DNA of 64,000 bases from Nitrosomonadales bacterium (GCA_016199835.1 JACQFX010000012.1:1-64000), one strand, 5' to 3'. Numbered from the stretch's first letter, positions 8,419 through 18,312 are shown. Numbers and translations are program-made. Notes: a model not told the origin generated them from the sequence alone.

Positions 8419-10413
8419 ATGAGCGTTCCAGCCCCCTCCTTCACACCATCTGCCCCGTCTCGTTTTGTGCGAGTGCGTGAGTGGTATCGTTTCGGGCGTT
8501 TATTGCCGTGGCTGGTGTTGGCGGCTGCGCTATTTGCCACTTACCAGATGTGGCAGAACGAGCGCCAGAACGCCATGAAGGATCAGCAGATCGATTTCGA
8601 TTTCCGCGTGCGCGAAGCCAGCAGCAACATAGCGCAGCGCATGCATGCTTACGAGCAGATATTACGCGGTGCGCGCGGCTTGTTCGCCGCATCGGGGAAT
8701 GTTGCGCACGAGACTTTCCTGACTTATCTCGACTCCCTGCACCTTGCGGCCAATTATCCCGGCACCCGGGGCATAGGATATGCCGTGGTCGTGCCGGGCA
8801 TGCATGACGGCGCCGCTGCCGTCCATACGCTGGTCACGCACCTGGAGCCGCCGTTGAACGGCACGCCGGACTCCATCGGCCAGGACATGTTCGCCGATCC
8901 GGTGCGCCGTGCCGCCATGGAGCTGGCGCGCGACAGGGGACATGTGGCGATTTCCGGCCGGGTATTGCTGCCGCTTGATGCCAGTGAGGATGCACGCATA
9001 CAGCCCGGCTTCCTGATGTACCTGCCGGTCTATCGTGGCGGAGCCGCGCACGAAACACTGGAGCAGCGCCGCGCCAACATCCGGGGCTGGGTGTATGCGC
9101 CGTTCCGCATGATAGATCTGATGTCCGGCATACTCGGCGAAGAGGCGAGCGAGGTCGACATCGAGATCCATGACGGAGTGGACATGACGGACGCAACGAT
9201 GATGTACGATCCGGATGTCAGCGGCTCCGGCGGCAATCCGAATGCCCTGTTCAAGAGCGTCAGCAATATCGAGGTTGCCGGACGCATCTGGGCGATTTCC
9301 ATCCGCTCGCTGTATGGCTTCGAGTCGCGTCTGGATCGCAAGAAGCCGCAGTTCGTCGCCTATGCGGGCATAGGCGCGAGCGTGTTGCTTGCGCTGCTTA
9401 CCTGGCTGCTGGTGTACGGGCGCGCGCGCGCGTTGCAGGCCGCGCAGGAGATCGATTGTGAACTGGCCGAGCGCAAGCGGGCGGAAGAAGGGCTGCGTCT
9501 GGCTGCCACCGTACTCAAAACCGTGGAGGAAGCCGTGCTGGTGACCGATGCTGACAACAATATCATCTCGGTCAATCCGGCCTTCACTACTATCAGCGGT
9601 TATGCTCCAGGCGACGTGATCGGCAAGAATCCGCGCATATTTGCATCCGGCAAACACTCGCGCGAGTTCTACAAGGAAATGTGGGACACCCTGCTGACCA
9701 CCGGCACCTGGCACGGCGAGATTTGGGACAAACGCAAGAGTGGCGAACCCTACGTCAAGTGGCTGTCGATCAAACTCGTGCGCGCCGAAAGCGGCCAGCT
9801 CACCCATTATGTTGCGGTGTTCTCCGACATCAGCGAACGCAAGGCAGCGGAAGAGCGCATGCAATACATGGCGCACCACGACCTGCTGACCGGCTTGCCC
9901 AACCGCCTGTTGCTTGCCGTGCACTTGCAGCAGGCATTGGCCCAGGCCCGGCGCGACAAGACGCATCTTGCGCTGATGTTCATAGACCTCGACAAATTCA
10001 AGCCGATCAACGACAACCTCGGGCATGAAGTCGGCGACATGTTGCTGAAAGAGGTGGCGAAGCGCCTGGAGCTTTGCGTGCGCGAATCGGATACGGTTGC
10101 GCGTGTCGGCGGGGACGAGTTCGTCGTGCTGCTCACGATCATCGAGGAAGAGCCGGATGTCGTGGTGGTGGCAGGAAAGATACTGCACGCGCTCGGGCTA
10201 ACCTTTGAGCTGGCCGGACATAGCCTGCATATATCGGCGAGCATAGGTATTGCCGTTTATCCGGAGCATGGCGAGGATGAAAAAATGCTGACCAGAAATG
10301 CGGATATCGCCATGTACTATGCCAAAGGCGACGGGCGCAATAACGCCAAAATATATGCCCAACAGGAAATGCGCGAGATATCCAATCCGGATGGCGGGGT
10401 CTGCGAGCTATAA
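8419..10413 (+). CDS. CHASE-PAS-GGDEF diguanylate cyclase
   Basis: 664 residues. A TM helix near 28-46, an extracytoplasmic CHASE ligand-binding domain (about 75-290), a second TM near 313-335, a PAS domain (about 360-475) and a C-terminal GGDEF domain (about 480-650). The GGDEF motif is intact. RESD lies five residues before it, so the RxxD product-inhibition site is present, unlike in the GGDEF-EAL protein at 1034. No EAL follows. The predicted role is c-di-GMP synthesis in response to an unknown periplasmic signal. It starts only 5 nt after glk. Confidence 0.9.
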   Translation: MSVPAPSFTPSAPSRFVRVREWYRFGRLLPWLVLAAALFATYQMWQNERQNAMKDQQIDFDFRVREASSNIAQRMHAYEQILRGARGLFAASGNVAHETFLTYLDSLHLAANYPGTRGIGYAVVVPGMHDGAAAVHTLVTHLEPPLNGTPDSIGQDMFADPVRRAAMELARDRGHVAISGRVLLPLDASEDARIQPGFLMYLPVYRGGAAHETLEQRRANIRGWVYAPFRMIDLMSGILGEEASEVDIEIHDGVDMTDATMMYDPDVSGSGGNPNALFKSVSNIEVAGRIWAISIRSLYGFESRLDRKKPQFVAYAGIGASVLLALLTWLLVYGRARALQAAQEIDCELAERKRAEEGLRLAATVLKTVEEAVLVTDADNNIISVNPAFTTISGYAPGDVIGKNPRIFASGKHSREFYKEMWDTLLTTGTWHGEIWDKRKSGEPYVKWLSIKLVRAESGQLTHYVAVFSDISERKAAEERMQYMAHHDLLTGLPNRLLLAVHLQQALAQARRDKTHLALMFIDLDKFKPINDNLGHEVGDMLLKEVAKRLELCVRESDTVARVGGDEFVVLLTIIEEEPDVVVVAGKILHALGLTFELAGHSLHISASIGIAVYPEHGEDEKMLTRNADIAMYYAKGDGRNNAKIYAQQEMREISNPDGGVCEL

Positions 10414-10550
10414 GTTTCTCTGCGCCGCACCACGCCAGCGGTGCCTACCATGTTTTGCGCCGGTTTCCTAGATGGCGCTTGCATTCTCTTCGAGTGGTCC
10501 GCGAATTTTGTTATAGTCGCAGGCTGGAAAAGCCAACCCGGAGAATTGCC

Positions 10551-13100
10551 ATTAACGCTATCAAACATTTTGTCGTCAGCAAGACTGCACCTGGGCTTGC
10601 CAGCCTTCCATCGTTGAGCATGGACGGTGACAGCATCGTCCACGATTTCCGCAGTTATTTCAGCCACACGCTGGGACGCGAAAATTTCAACCTGTCCGCC
10701 TACCATGTCTATACCTCGCTCGCCCTCGCCATGCGCGACCGGCTGGTCGAACGCTGGAAGCGCACCAAGGCAAGCCATTATGAAAACGATTGCAAGCATG
10801 TGTATTACCTGTCGCTGGAGTTCCTGATGGGCAGGGCGCTGGGCAACGCCATGCTGAATCTGGATGTGGAGCCGGCTACCGCCGATGCCTTGCGCAAACT
10901 TGGCCTGGTGCTGGAAGAAATTGCCGATCAGGAACACGATGCGGGCCTGGGCAATGGTGGCCTGGGTCGCCTGGCTGCGTGTTTCCTCGACAGTTGCGCC
11001 ACGCTGCAATTGCCGGTCATGGGCTACGGCCTGCGTTACGAATATGGCATGTTCCGCCAGAAACTGGAGAACGGCCATCAGCTCGAAGAGCCTGATCACT
11101 GGTTGCGCAATGGCAATCCGTGGGAGATCGAACGTCCCGAGTTCGCCGTGCGCGTCAAGTTCGGCGGAAGAACCGAGCTGCATCAGGATGCCGATGGCAA
11201 GCTGCATGCCTACTGGAAATATACCAATGACGTAATGGCCGTGCCTTACGACGTGCCTATCCCCGGCTATCGTAATGGCACGGTCAATACCTTGCGCCTG
11301 TGGAAGTCCACCGCCACCGAAGAATTCGACCTCGGCGAATTCAACGCGGGCAGTTATGCCGAATCCGTCGCCGCGAAGAATGCCGCCGAGCACATCACCA
11401 TGGTGCTGTATCCCAACGACGCCAGCGAGAACGGCAAGGAGTTGCGCCTGCGCCAGCAATATTTTCTCGCCTCGGCCAGTTTGCAGGATGTATTGCGGCA
11501 ATGGATGAGCAGGCACGGCAAGGACTTCAGCAAGTTCGCCGAAAAGAATTTTTTCCAGTTGAACGACACCCATCCGACCTGCGCGGTGCCGGAGCTCATG
11601 CGCCTGCTGATGGACGAGCACGGACTGGGCTGGGACGAGGCATGGAACATCACCAGCCGCACCGTCGCCTACACCAATCACACGCTGTTGCCGGAAGCGC
11701 TGGAGCGCTGGTCGGTCAGCATGTTCGGCCGCCTGTTGCCGCGTTTGCTGGAGATCATCCAGGAGATCAATGCGCGTTTCATGCGCGTCGTGGCGCAGCG
11801 CTGGCCGGGCGATGTCGAGCGCCAGCGGCGCATGTCCATCATCGAGGAAGGTCACGAGCAGCATGTGCGCATGGCTTATCTGGCGGTGGTGGCCAGCATG
11901 TCGGTGAACGGAGTGGCGGAACTGCATTCGCAGTTGCTGCAACAGCACCTGTTCCACGATTTCCACGAACTGTGGCCGGAAAAATTCAACAACAAGACCA
12001 ACGGCGTCACGCCGCGCCGCTGGATGGCGTGGAGCAACCCGGCGCTGAGCGACCTGATCACGCGCGCCATAGGCGGCAACTGGATTTCCAATCTGGTGGG
12101 GAGCGATTCCGGCAAGCATTGGCTCACCGATATGTCCAAGCTCAAGCTGCTCGCGCCGCATGCCGACGATGCGGAATTCCGTGCCGAGTGGCGTGCGATC
12201 AAACAGGCCAACAAGGTGCGGCTGGCGGAACTGGTGCTGCGCGATTGCGGCGTGGCGTTCGACACCAATGCCTTGTTCGACGTACAGGTGAAGCGCATAC
12301 ACGAATACAAGCGGCAATTGCTCAACGTTTTGCACGTCATCCATCTGTACGACCGCATCAAGCGCGGCGACACGGCGAACTGGACGCCGCGTTGCGTGCT
12401 GATCGGCGGCAAGGCTGCGCCCGGTTACCAGATGGCCAAGCGCATCATCAAGCTGGTGAATGCGGTGGCGCAGGTGATCAATGAGGATGCGGATACGGCG
12501 GGCAAGCTGCGATTGGCGTTCCTGCCCGATTACCGGGTGACGGCGATGGAAGTGATCTGCGCCGGAGCGGAGTTGTCGGAGCAGATTTCGACTGCGGGCA
12601 AGGAAGCCTCCGGCACCGGCAACATGAAGTTCATGATGAATGGCGCGCTGACCATAGGCACCCTCGACGGCGCCAATATCGAGATACGCGAAGAAGCTGG
12701 CGCGGAGAATTTCTTTCTGTTCGGCCTGACCACGGAAGAGGCCGAGGCGCGGCGCGGGCGTTACAACCCGAACGCCATCATCGATGGGGACGAAGATCTG
12801 CAACGCGTGATGCAATTGCTGGAAAGCGGCCACTTCAACATGTTCGAGCCAGGCATCTTCGATTCCGTCATCCAGTCTATCCGCAGTGCGCAAGACCCCT
12901 GGCTGACGGCGGCGGATTTCCGCAGTTACGTCGAAGCGCAATGCCAGGTGGCGGAGGCTTATCTCGACACCGAGCGCTGGACGCGCATAAGCATCCTCAA
13001 TGCGGCGGCCAGCGGCAAGTTCTCCAGCGATCGCACCATACTGGATTACAACAACGACATCTGGCATCTGCCGCAGATCGCACCGAAGGCGGCGGGATAA
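10551..13100 (+). CDS. glgP: Glycogen/starch phosphorylase
   Basis: Phosphorolyses alpha-1,4-glucan to glucose 1-phosphate. The PLP-lysine region EASGTGNMKF...TIGTLDGANIEI, the glucan-site motif GNGGLGRLAACFLDS and RWMAWSNP are all present. The start is uncertain. The first in-frame ATG (10620; 826 aa) has no visible Shine-Dalgarno sequence. An in-frame ATT at 10551 lies 7 nt after GGAG and gives 849 aa. A TTG at 10455 seems too far upstream and lies before a TATAGT -10-like sequence (10512-10517). I give the ATT coordinate tentatively. glgA follows after a repeat-containing gap. Confidence 0.92.
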   Translation: MNAIKHFVVSKTAPGLASLPSLSMDGDSIVHDFRSYFSHTLGRENFNLSAYHVYTSLALAMRDRLVERWKRTKASHYENDCKHVYYLSLEFLMGRALGNAMLNLDVEPATADALRKLGLVLEEIADQEHDAGLGNGGLGRLAACFLDSCATLQLPVMGYGLRYEYGMFRQKLENGHQLEEPDHWLRNGNPWEIERPEFAVRVKFGGRTELHQDADGKLHAYWKYTNDVMAVPYDVPIPGYRNGTVNTLRLWKSTATEEFDLGEFNAGSYAESVAAKNAAEHITMVLYPNDASENGKELRLRQQYFLASASLQDVLRQWMSRHGKDFSKFAEKNFFQLNDTHPTCAVPELMRLLMDEHGLGWDEAWNITSRTVAYTNHTLLPEALERWSVSMFGRLLPRLLEIIQEINARFMRVVAQRWPGDVERQRRMSIIEEGHEQHVRMAYLAVVASMSVNGVAELHSQLLQQHLFHDFHELWPEKFNNKTNGVTPRRWMAWSNPALSDLITRAIGGNWISNLVGSDSGKHWLTDMSKLKLLAPHADDAEFRAEWRAIKQANKVRLAELVLRDCGVAFDTNALFDVQVKRIHEYKRQLLNVLHVIHLYDRIKRGDTANWTPRCVLIGGKAAPGYQMAKRIIKLVNAVAQVINEDADTAGKLRLAFLPDYRVTAMEVICAGAELSEQISTAGKEASGTGNMKFMMNGALTIGTLDGANIEIREEAGAENFFLFGLTTEEAEARRGRYNPNAIIDGDEDLQRVMQLLESGHFNMFEPGIFDSVIQSIRSAQDPWLTAADFRSYVEAQCQVAEAYLDTERWTRISILNAAASGKFSSDRTILDYNNDIWHLPQIAPKAAG

Positions 13101-13136
13101 GATGCGGCAAATAAGCAGCTACAACATGTATTGCGC

Positions 13137-13212
13137 CTCTACCCCCACCCTGCAAAGGGAAAGGAACTGTGTTTCCGCCCCCTTGCAGGGGGAGAGCCAA
13201 GGAGGGGGTAGA
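13137..13212. repeat. C/G-rich inverted-repeat element between glgP and glgA
   Basis: The gap holds a C-rich stretch starting CTCTACCCCCACCC and a G-rich stretch ending GGAGGGGGTAGA, with CCTTTGCAGGG-like cores between them, forming a long imperfect palindrome. It resembles the C-rich intergenic repeats at 50887 (inside dsrN) and 59409 (between dsrH and dsrF). No gene fits here. The RNA hairpin could reduce glgA relative to glgP expression. Confidence 0.5.
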
Positions 13213-13241
13213 AGCTGTAAGGTAATTAACGATTTCTCCCA

Positions 13242-14690
13242 ATGATTATGCGTGTTCTATATGTCACTTCCGAAATCGCTCCGCTGATCAAGACCGGCGG
13301 GCTGGCCGATGTCAGTGCCGCCTTGCCGGCAGCCCTGATCGCAGCCGGTGTGGATGTGCGCGTGCTGGTGCCCGGCTATCCGCAGATATTGCGCGCCTTG
13401 CCGCAACTCAACGATGTCGCATTGTTCGCGCTGCATGATTTTCCTTGTGCCAGCCTGCTGGCCGCTGTGCTGCCGGATGGCGTGAGGATCTGGGTGCTGG
13501 ACTGTCCCGAGTTATACCAGCGTGGCGGCGGCCCCTACCAGGATGAACACGGGCATGACTGGCCGGACAATGCGCAGCGCTTCGGCCTGCTGTCCAAGGT
13601 CGCCGCCGTGCTGGGTAGCAGCGATTCTTCGCTGGGCTGGAAACCGGATGTGGTGCATTGCAACGACTGGCAGACCGGCCTGACCCCGGCTTACCTGCAT
13701 TTTGCCAACAAGGCCGCGCCTTGCGTGATGGCCATCCACAACCTCGCGTTCCAGGGCGTGTTCCCGCCGGATTGCGTCGCGGAACTGGGCCTGCCCGCGC
13801 AGAGCTTCCAGATGGAAGGTGTGGAATATTACGGCAGCCTGTCCTTCCTCAAGGCGGGCGCGTATTACGCCGATCACATCTCCACGGTGAGCCCGTCTTA
13901 TGCCGAAGAGATACAGGACGAAGCGCTGGGTTTCGGCATGCAGGGCCTGCTGGCACAGCGGCACGAGGTGTTGAGCGGGATACTGAACGGCGTGGATTAC
14001 ACGGAGTGGAACCCGGGCTGCGATACCCGGCTCGCGCAGGAATACACGGCTGGCGACCTGCGCGGCAAACTCGCCAACAAGATCGAATTGCAGATGCGCA
14101 TGGGTTTGCGCGTTGATCCCGAAGTGCCCTTGTTCGGCATGGTAAGCCGTTTCACTTTTCAGAAAGGTCTCGACCTGGTGCTGGAGATCGCGCCCGAATT
14201 GCTGGCGATGCCCGCGCAACTCGTGCTGCTGGGCACGGGCGATGCGGACATGCAACGCGCGGCGCTGGAATTGCTGCACAAATACTCCGGGCAGGTCGGC
14301 GTGTATGTGGGCTTCAACGAAGAGTTGTCACACCTGGTCGAAGCGGGCGCGGATGTTTTCCTGATGCCCTCGCGCTTCGAGCCTTGCGGCCTCAACCAGA
14401 TGTACAGCCAGCGCTATGGCACGCCGCCTGTGGTGCATGCGACCGGCGGCTTGAAAGACACCGTGGTGGATTGCAACGTGGCGACGCTGGCGGATGGCAC
14501 GGCCAGCGGATTCGTATTCAGCCCGGCGGACGCAGACAGCTTGCTGCTTGCCGTGCGCCGGGCGGTGGATGCATATTATGATAAGAAAATCTGGCATGCC
14601 CTGCAGATGAACGGCATGAGCAAGGATTTCAGTTGGGGCAAGAGCGCGGCTGCGTACATCGAAATTTATGAACGCCTGATGCGGCGGTGA
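13242..14690 (+). CDS. glgA: Glycogen synthase (ADP-glucose type)
   Basis: 482 residues, the usual GlgA (GT5) length. It transfers glucose from ADP-glucose to the growing alpha-1,4-glucan. The N-terminal substrate-loop motif KTGGLADVSAALP, HNLAFQG, and the C-terminal MPSRFEPCGLNQMYSQRYGTPP signature are intact. Two in-frame ATGs (13242 and 13248) are possible starts. It sits downstream of glgP on the same strand; glgC and glgB are not in the window. It ends before a hairpin at 14693. Confidence 0.93.
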   Translation: MIMRVLYVTSEIAPLIKTGGLADVSAALPAALIAAGVDVRVLVPGYPQILRALPQLNDVALFALHDFPCASLLAAVLPDGVRIWVLDCPELYQRGGGPYQDEHGHDWPDNAQRFGLLSKVAAVLGSSDSSLGWKPDVVHCNDWQTGLTPAYLHFANKAAPCVMAIHNLAFQGVFPPDCVAELGLPAQSFQMEGVEYYGSLSFLKAGAYYADHISTVSPSYAEEIQDEALGFGMQGLLAQRHEVLSGILNGVDYTEWNPGCDTRLAQEYTAGDLRGKLANKIELQMRMGLRVDPEVPLFGMVSRFTFQKGLDLVLEIAPELLAMPAQLVLLGTGDADMQRAALELLHKYSGQVGVYVGFNEELSHLVEAGADVFLMPSRFEPCGLNQMYSQRYGTPPVVHATGGLKDTVVDCNVATLADGTASGFVFSPADADSLLLAVRRAVDAYYDKKIWHALQMNGMSKDFSWGKSAAAYIEIYERLMRR

Positions 14691-14692
14691 TA

Positions 14693-14712
14693 CATACGCC
14701 TCATGGCGTATG
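14693..14712 (+). terminator. Hairpin after glgA
   Basis: Perfect 8-bp stem (CATACGCC / GGCGTATG) with a 4-nt loop, 3 nt after the glgA stop. There is no U-run, so factor-independent termination is uncertain. The rest of the gap to 14911 holds an A-rich tract (about 14768-14788) and another imperfect hairpin (14813-14845). I see no gene in it. Confidence 0.4.
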
Positions 14713-14910
14713 ATGGCCGGGGCTTACGCGTAAAGGCAGTCCGGTCTTGCCGGAATGGAATAGAACGAAAATAAAAAAAATAAAAAACCACATCATTTCC
14801 GCGCATAAGCAGCGACCGAGCTGGCGTATTTTGTCAGCTTGGTCGAATGGCAGGTAGTTCCATCAGGCGGGAATGACGAGATCACCCAGCTTGGGCAGGA
14901 GGAGAGTCGC

Positions 14911-17856
14911 ATGAAATTGACGCGCATCATGATGTGGTTAAGCATCGCAGGACAGGTCTTGACGACAGCAGCAGTTCAGGCCGCCGATGAAGATGCATTT
15001 CTGGAGCAACTCCGGCCTGCGTCGGAGCAGACCATGGGCCTGGGGCAGACGGCGCTGTGGACTTTGCCGCTGGTGGCGACTCAATATCAACCCGCGCAAC
15101 CCACGCCCGTGATGCAGCAAGCCGCGCAGGCGCAGGACGAGGGCCGTTTCCTCGATGCGCTGATACTGCTCGACGACGCGGGCAAGGCCGGACCAGCCAG
15201 CGCCGAACTGGATTTGTTGCGCGCGAGTTTCCTGCTGCAAGACAACCAGCCGCAGCAGGCGCTGGACAAGCTCTCCGCTTTGCAAGCCAGCCCGCAATAT
15301 GCTGCCGATGCCTATGCGCTGACCGCCATGGCGTATTTGCATCAGGGGCAGATGCAGCCAGCGCTGGAAGCCGCGCAACAGGCGCGCGCTGCCGGAAGCG
15401 ATGCCTTGTCGCATCTGGCCCTGTCTTATGCCTTGCAAAGCGCAGGGCATCTGGAGCAAGCGCGCGCAGCGATGCGCGATTTCAATACCCGTACACCGCA
15501 AGCCATCCCCCTCGCGCGCGAAGCCGAACTCGCGCTGACGCTGGGCCAGACGCAGGCGGCGGAAGCGCTGCTGAGGCGGGCTCAGGCCATGGATGCCGCA
15601 CACCCCTATGTTCTCGCGGTGGACGGCCTGGCCGACCTGATACAGGGGGAGACCGCCGAGGCCAGGGATGAATTCACCAAAGTGCTCAAGCGCGACCCCA
15701 AAGACGCCAAGGCATTATTGGGTATGGGTCTGGCCGAAATAAAACTCGGCAACATCCAGGCCGGACAAAAAAGATTGCAGGCGGCGAACGAAGCCGAGCC
15801 CGGCAACGCGCTGATACTCACTTATCTCGGGCGCTCGCAACAGCAAACCGGGCAAGGCAGCGAGGCGCTGGCAAGCTGGCGCAGGGCGCAGCAAGCCGAT
15901 CCCAGAGATCCCGCGCCGTGGCTGTACCAGGCGCAAGCCGAATTGCAGGCCAACCATTTGCAGCAAGCGCAAGACAGCCTGCGCGAAGCACAAGCGCGCC
16001 TGGCTAATCGTTCGGTGTATCGCGGCGCGCAGCTGTTGCAGGAAGACGAACAACTGCTGCAGGCCAACCTCGCCGAGACACAGCGTCGCCTGGGGCTGGA
16101 TAATCTCGCGCTGCACACGCTATCCGACACGGTAGGCGAACAGAGCGCGGCCAATCTGAGGAATCAGGCCGACCTGCTGCAAGGCCAGCGCTTCGGCGAA
16201 TCGGCGCGGCGCAGCCTGCTGCTGCAAAGCCTGTTCAATGCACAGCCGGGCAGCCTGCCCGCAGAGCAGGACATCTACGGCGACGGCGCGGGACAGACCG
16301 GCGCCTCGGTGCCGCAACATGGCGCGATCAGCGGGCTCAATGCGCAGCAGGCCAGCTTCAATAATTACGATGCGTTGTTCACGCCGCGCACCCAGCTGGA
16401 AGCCGACGTCTCGGGCGGAAGCCGGAATACTCATGGCGAGCAGATTCGCCTGGCCACAGGCAGCGATACGCTGGGGCTGAGTGTTGCTGGGATGCAATTC
16501 AGGACCGACGGCTTTGCGCCGTTTGACAATCTCGACAACCGCGAGGCGCAGGCCATCGCGCAATGGCGTCCTTTCCAGTCCACGCAGGCATTCATGTCGT
16601 ACCAGACATTCAATTCGAAGCATGGGGAAATATCGTGTCCGGCGGATCCCATCAGCTGTGCGGTCAATCACCAGTATGACGAGGGCAGCATACTCACGCG
16701 TCTGGGCTTGCGCCAGGAATTGAATGGCAACAGCGAGTGGCGCGGTTTGCTGAGCTACCAGCACACGCATCAGACCGACAACTGGCAATGGACGAGCGAT
16801 TTTCTGCCGCTGGCAGACGGCGGCACCACCCCACAGCAAGATACCTCCTTTGGCATAGACCATAACACCAGCACGGCCTCTGGCCTGGAGCTGCAATACC
16901 GCCGCCACGGTTCGGACTATGCCGCACAGTTGGGGCTGAGCTCGGTGCATGCGCCGCTCAACGTGCCAAGATCCTTTAGTGGTGCCATATTGACCAATGT
17001 CGCGCAGCAAGCCTATGTGGACTGGCAGCAGACGCTGAACTCTCAATGGCAAGTGCAAGCGGGGCTGGTCTGGGGCAAAAACGATAAGCTTTATGCCCCA
17101 GGCAGTACACATCTCCAGCGCTGGCTGCCCAGGCTGGGCGCAGTTTACACGCCGGATAGCGCGACGCATGTGCGCCTCGCCGCGTGGAAACATCTGGACG
17201 ATGCGGCGGTGGGCAACGCGGCGCTGGCCCCGGTCACGCTGGCGGGTATAACGTTGAACCGCCCCAACGATATCTACAAACTGATGCGCGGCGTGGCGCT
17301 GGGCGCGGACAAGCAACTCAACACCGATTGGCTGCTGGAAGGGCTGGCGCAGCGACGCTGGACCGAAGAGCCGTATTTTGCGGGCGAGCAGGGGATGCTT
17401 CTGTCCGGGCTTGACGAATCCCGCCTGGTCTTGCATTGGCAGCCCGCCGATCGCGCCCTGAACCTGATTCTGGCGTATGACGACGAATACGTCTGGAGAG
17501 ATCCGATTGTGCATACACCGGATTCAGTGCAGCAGCAGCATTTGCGCTCGCTGCAACTTGGGTCGCGCTGGCAGGCCGTTCCGCAATGCACGGTAAAACT
17601 GGAATGGAGCCATAACCTGCTTACTGCTATACAGCAATCATCGGATACCAGCTTCAACCACATCCTGCTCGATGTGCGCGACAGCTTCAACCAGACGGAC
17701 GCCAGCCTGAGCTGGCAACTTAAGCGTATGGGTTCCCTGGACCTTGGTGTGCGTAACGCCACGGGCAGGAGCTCGCAGTACGTCGAGATAGACCCGCTGG
17801 TTCCGCGCTTCAACAACGGGCGGCTGTGGTATGGCAAGCTTAAATTGCTCTGGTGA
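14911..17856 (+). CDS. Exported TPR protein with C-terminal outer-membrane beta-barrel
   Basis: 981 residues. The start at 14911 has a strong Shine-Dalgarno sequence (AGGAGGAGA) and opens a signal peptide ending near AVQAA. Residues of about 60-420 are Ala/Gln-rich TPR-like repeats. The remaining half alternates as amphipathic strands and ends in an aromatic residue (LKLLW), as in outer-membrane barrels. This TPR-plus-barrel design recalls PgaA/BcsC exopolysaccharide porins and NfrA, but no family is certain. The small Cys-rich exported protein at 17951 lies 94 nt downstream on the same strand, so the two may work together. Confidence 0.7.
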   Translation: MKLTRIMMWLSIAGQVLTTAAVQAADEDAFLEQLRPASEQTMGLGQTALWTLPLVATQYQPAQPTPVMQQAAQAQDEGRFLDALILLDDAGKAGPASAELDLLRASFLLQDNQPQQALDKLSALQASPQYAADAYALTAMAYLHQGQMQPALEAAQQARAAGSDALSHLALSYALQSAGHLEQARAAMRDFNTRTPQAIPLAREAELALTLGQTQAAEALLRRAQAMDAAHPYVLAVDGLADLIQGETAEARDEFTKVLKRDPKDAKALLGMGLAEIKLGNIQAGQKRLQAANEAEPGNALILTYLGRSQQQTGQGSEALASWRRAQQADPRDPAPWLYQAQAELQANHLQQAQDSLREAQARLANRSVYRGAQLLQEDEQLLQANLAETQRRLGLDNLALHTLSDTVGEQSAANLRNQADLLQGQRFGESARRSLLLQSLFNAQPGSLPAEQDIYGDGAGQTGASVPQHGAISGLNAQQASFNNYDALFTPRTQLEADVSGGSRNTHGEQIRLATGSDTLGLSVAGMQFRTDGFAPFDNLDNREAQAIAQWRPFQSTQAFMSYQTFNSKHGEISCPADPISCAVNHQYDEGSILTRLGLRQELNGNSEWRGLLSYQHTHQTDNWQWTSDFLPLADGGTTPQQDTSFGIDHNTSTASGLELQYRRHGSDYAAQLGLSSVHAPLNVPRSFSGAILTNVAQQAYVDWQQTLNSQWQVQAGLVWGKNDKLYAPGSTHLQRWLPRLGAVYTPDSATHVRLAAWKHLDDAAVGNAALAPVTLAGITLNRPNDIYKLMRGVALGADKQLNTDWLLEGLAQRRWTEEPYFAGEQGMLLSGLDESRLVLHWQPADRALNLILAYDDEYVWRDPIVHTPDSVQQQHLRSLQLGSRWQAVPQCTVKLEWSHNLLTAIQQSSDTSFNHILLDVRDSFNQTDASLSWQLKRMGSLDLGVRNATGRSSQYVEIDPLVPRFNNGRLWYGKLKLLW

Positions 17857-17950
17857 TACAGGGCTTGACCTAATCCGGATAGGTAGCCAGAAACATCCGG
17901 AACGAGGAGGGGAGTAGCGGATTTTTCAACCAAGCAGAAAGGGAGTAAAC

Positions 17951-18247
17951 ATGAAAAAAATACTGTTGTTATTGTTGGCCTTGAGCATTGCGCCTGTCTG
18001 GGCGGCGGACAAGGCGGAAGCGCCTGCCAAGCCGGCCGCTGCGGCAAGTTCCACCAAGGCCGAGGCTGCGCCTGATGCCGATGCGGCCAAGGCAGCGCCC
18101 AAGAAGAAGGGCAAGAAAGTCAGGAAGAGCAAAGCGGCGAAGGCTGCGACGCCTGCCACTGCGACTTCATGCCTTAGCCCCTGTTCTATTCAGGTGTGTG
18201 GCGGCGTTTCTGGATGCTTCAAGTCTCGTTGCGGCGGTGCCTGCTAA
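17951..18247 (+). CDS. Small exported Ala/Lys-rich protein with a six-Cys tail
   Basis: 98 residues, with Shine-Dalgarno AAAGGGAG before the ATG. A clear signal peptide ends near VWAA (residue 19). The middle (about 20-72) is Ala/Lys/Pro-rich, low complexity and basic. The last 25 residues hold six cysteines at 74, 78, 83, 89, 94 and 98, with spacing 3-4-5-4-3 and ending on Cys. No family is recognised. The tail could be disulfide-knotted or bind metal in the periplasm. It is followed by a strong terminator, and the TPR/barrel gene is the only likely operon partner. Confidence 0.65.
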   Translation: MKKILLLLLALSIAPVWAADKAEAPAKPAAAASSTKAEAAPDADAAKAAPKKKGKKVRKSKAAKAATPATATSCLSPCSIQVCGGVSGCFKSRCGGAC

Positions 18248-18260
18248 CAAGTTGGGGTAG

Positions 18261-18285
18261 GCTGGGGTAAGGAACGCACCCCAGC
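18261..18285. repeat. GCTGGGGT/ACCCCAGC inverted repeat
   Basis: Perfect 8-bp inverted repeat with a 9-nt loop after the Cys-rich gene. The same ACCCCAGC word recurs at 18371-18378 and, inverted, at 18401-18408, on the far side of the terminator. Confidence 0.5.
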
Positions 18286-18312
18286 GGTTCACAAACCACT
18301 GCTCTCGATCAA

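Noticed and set aside
10317-13067. 916-codon open frame on the minus strand opposite glgP
   Set aside because: It mirrors a well-conserved glgP with GC-rich codon bias. The translation is His/Arg/Gln-rich with no domain, typical of an antisense shadow.
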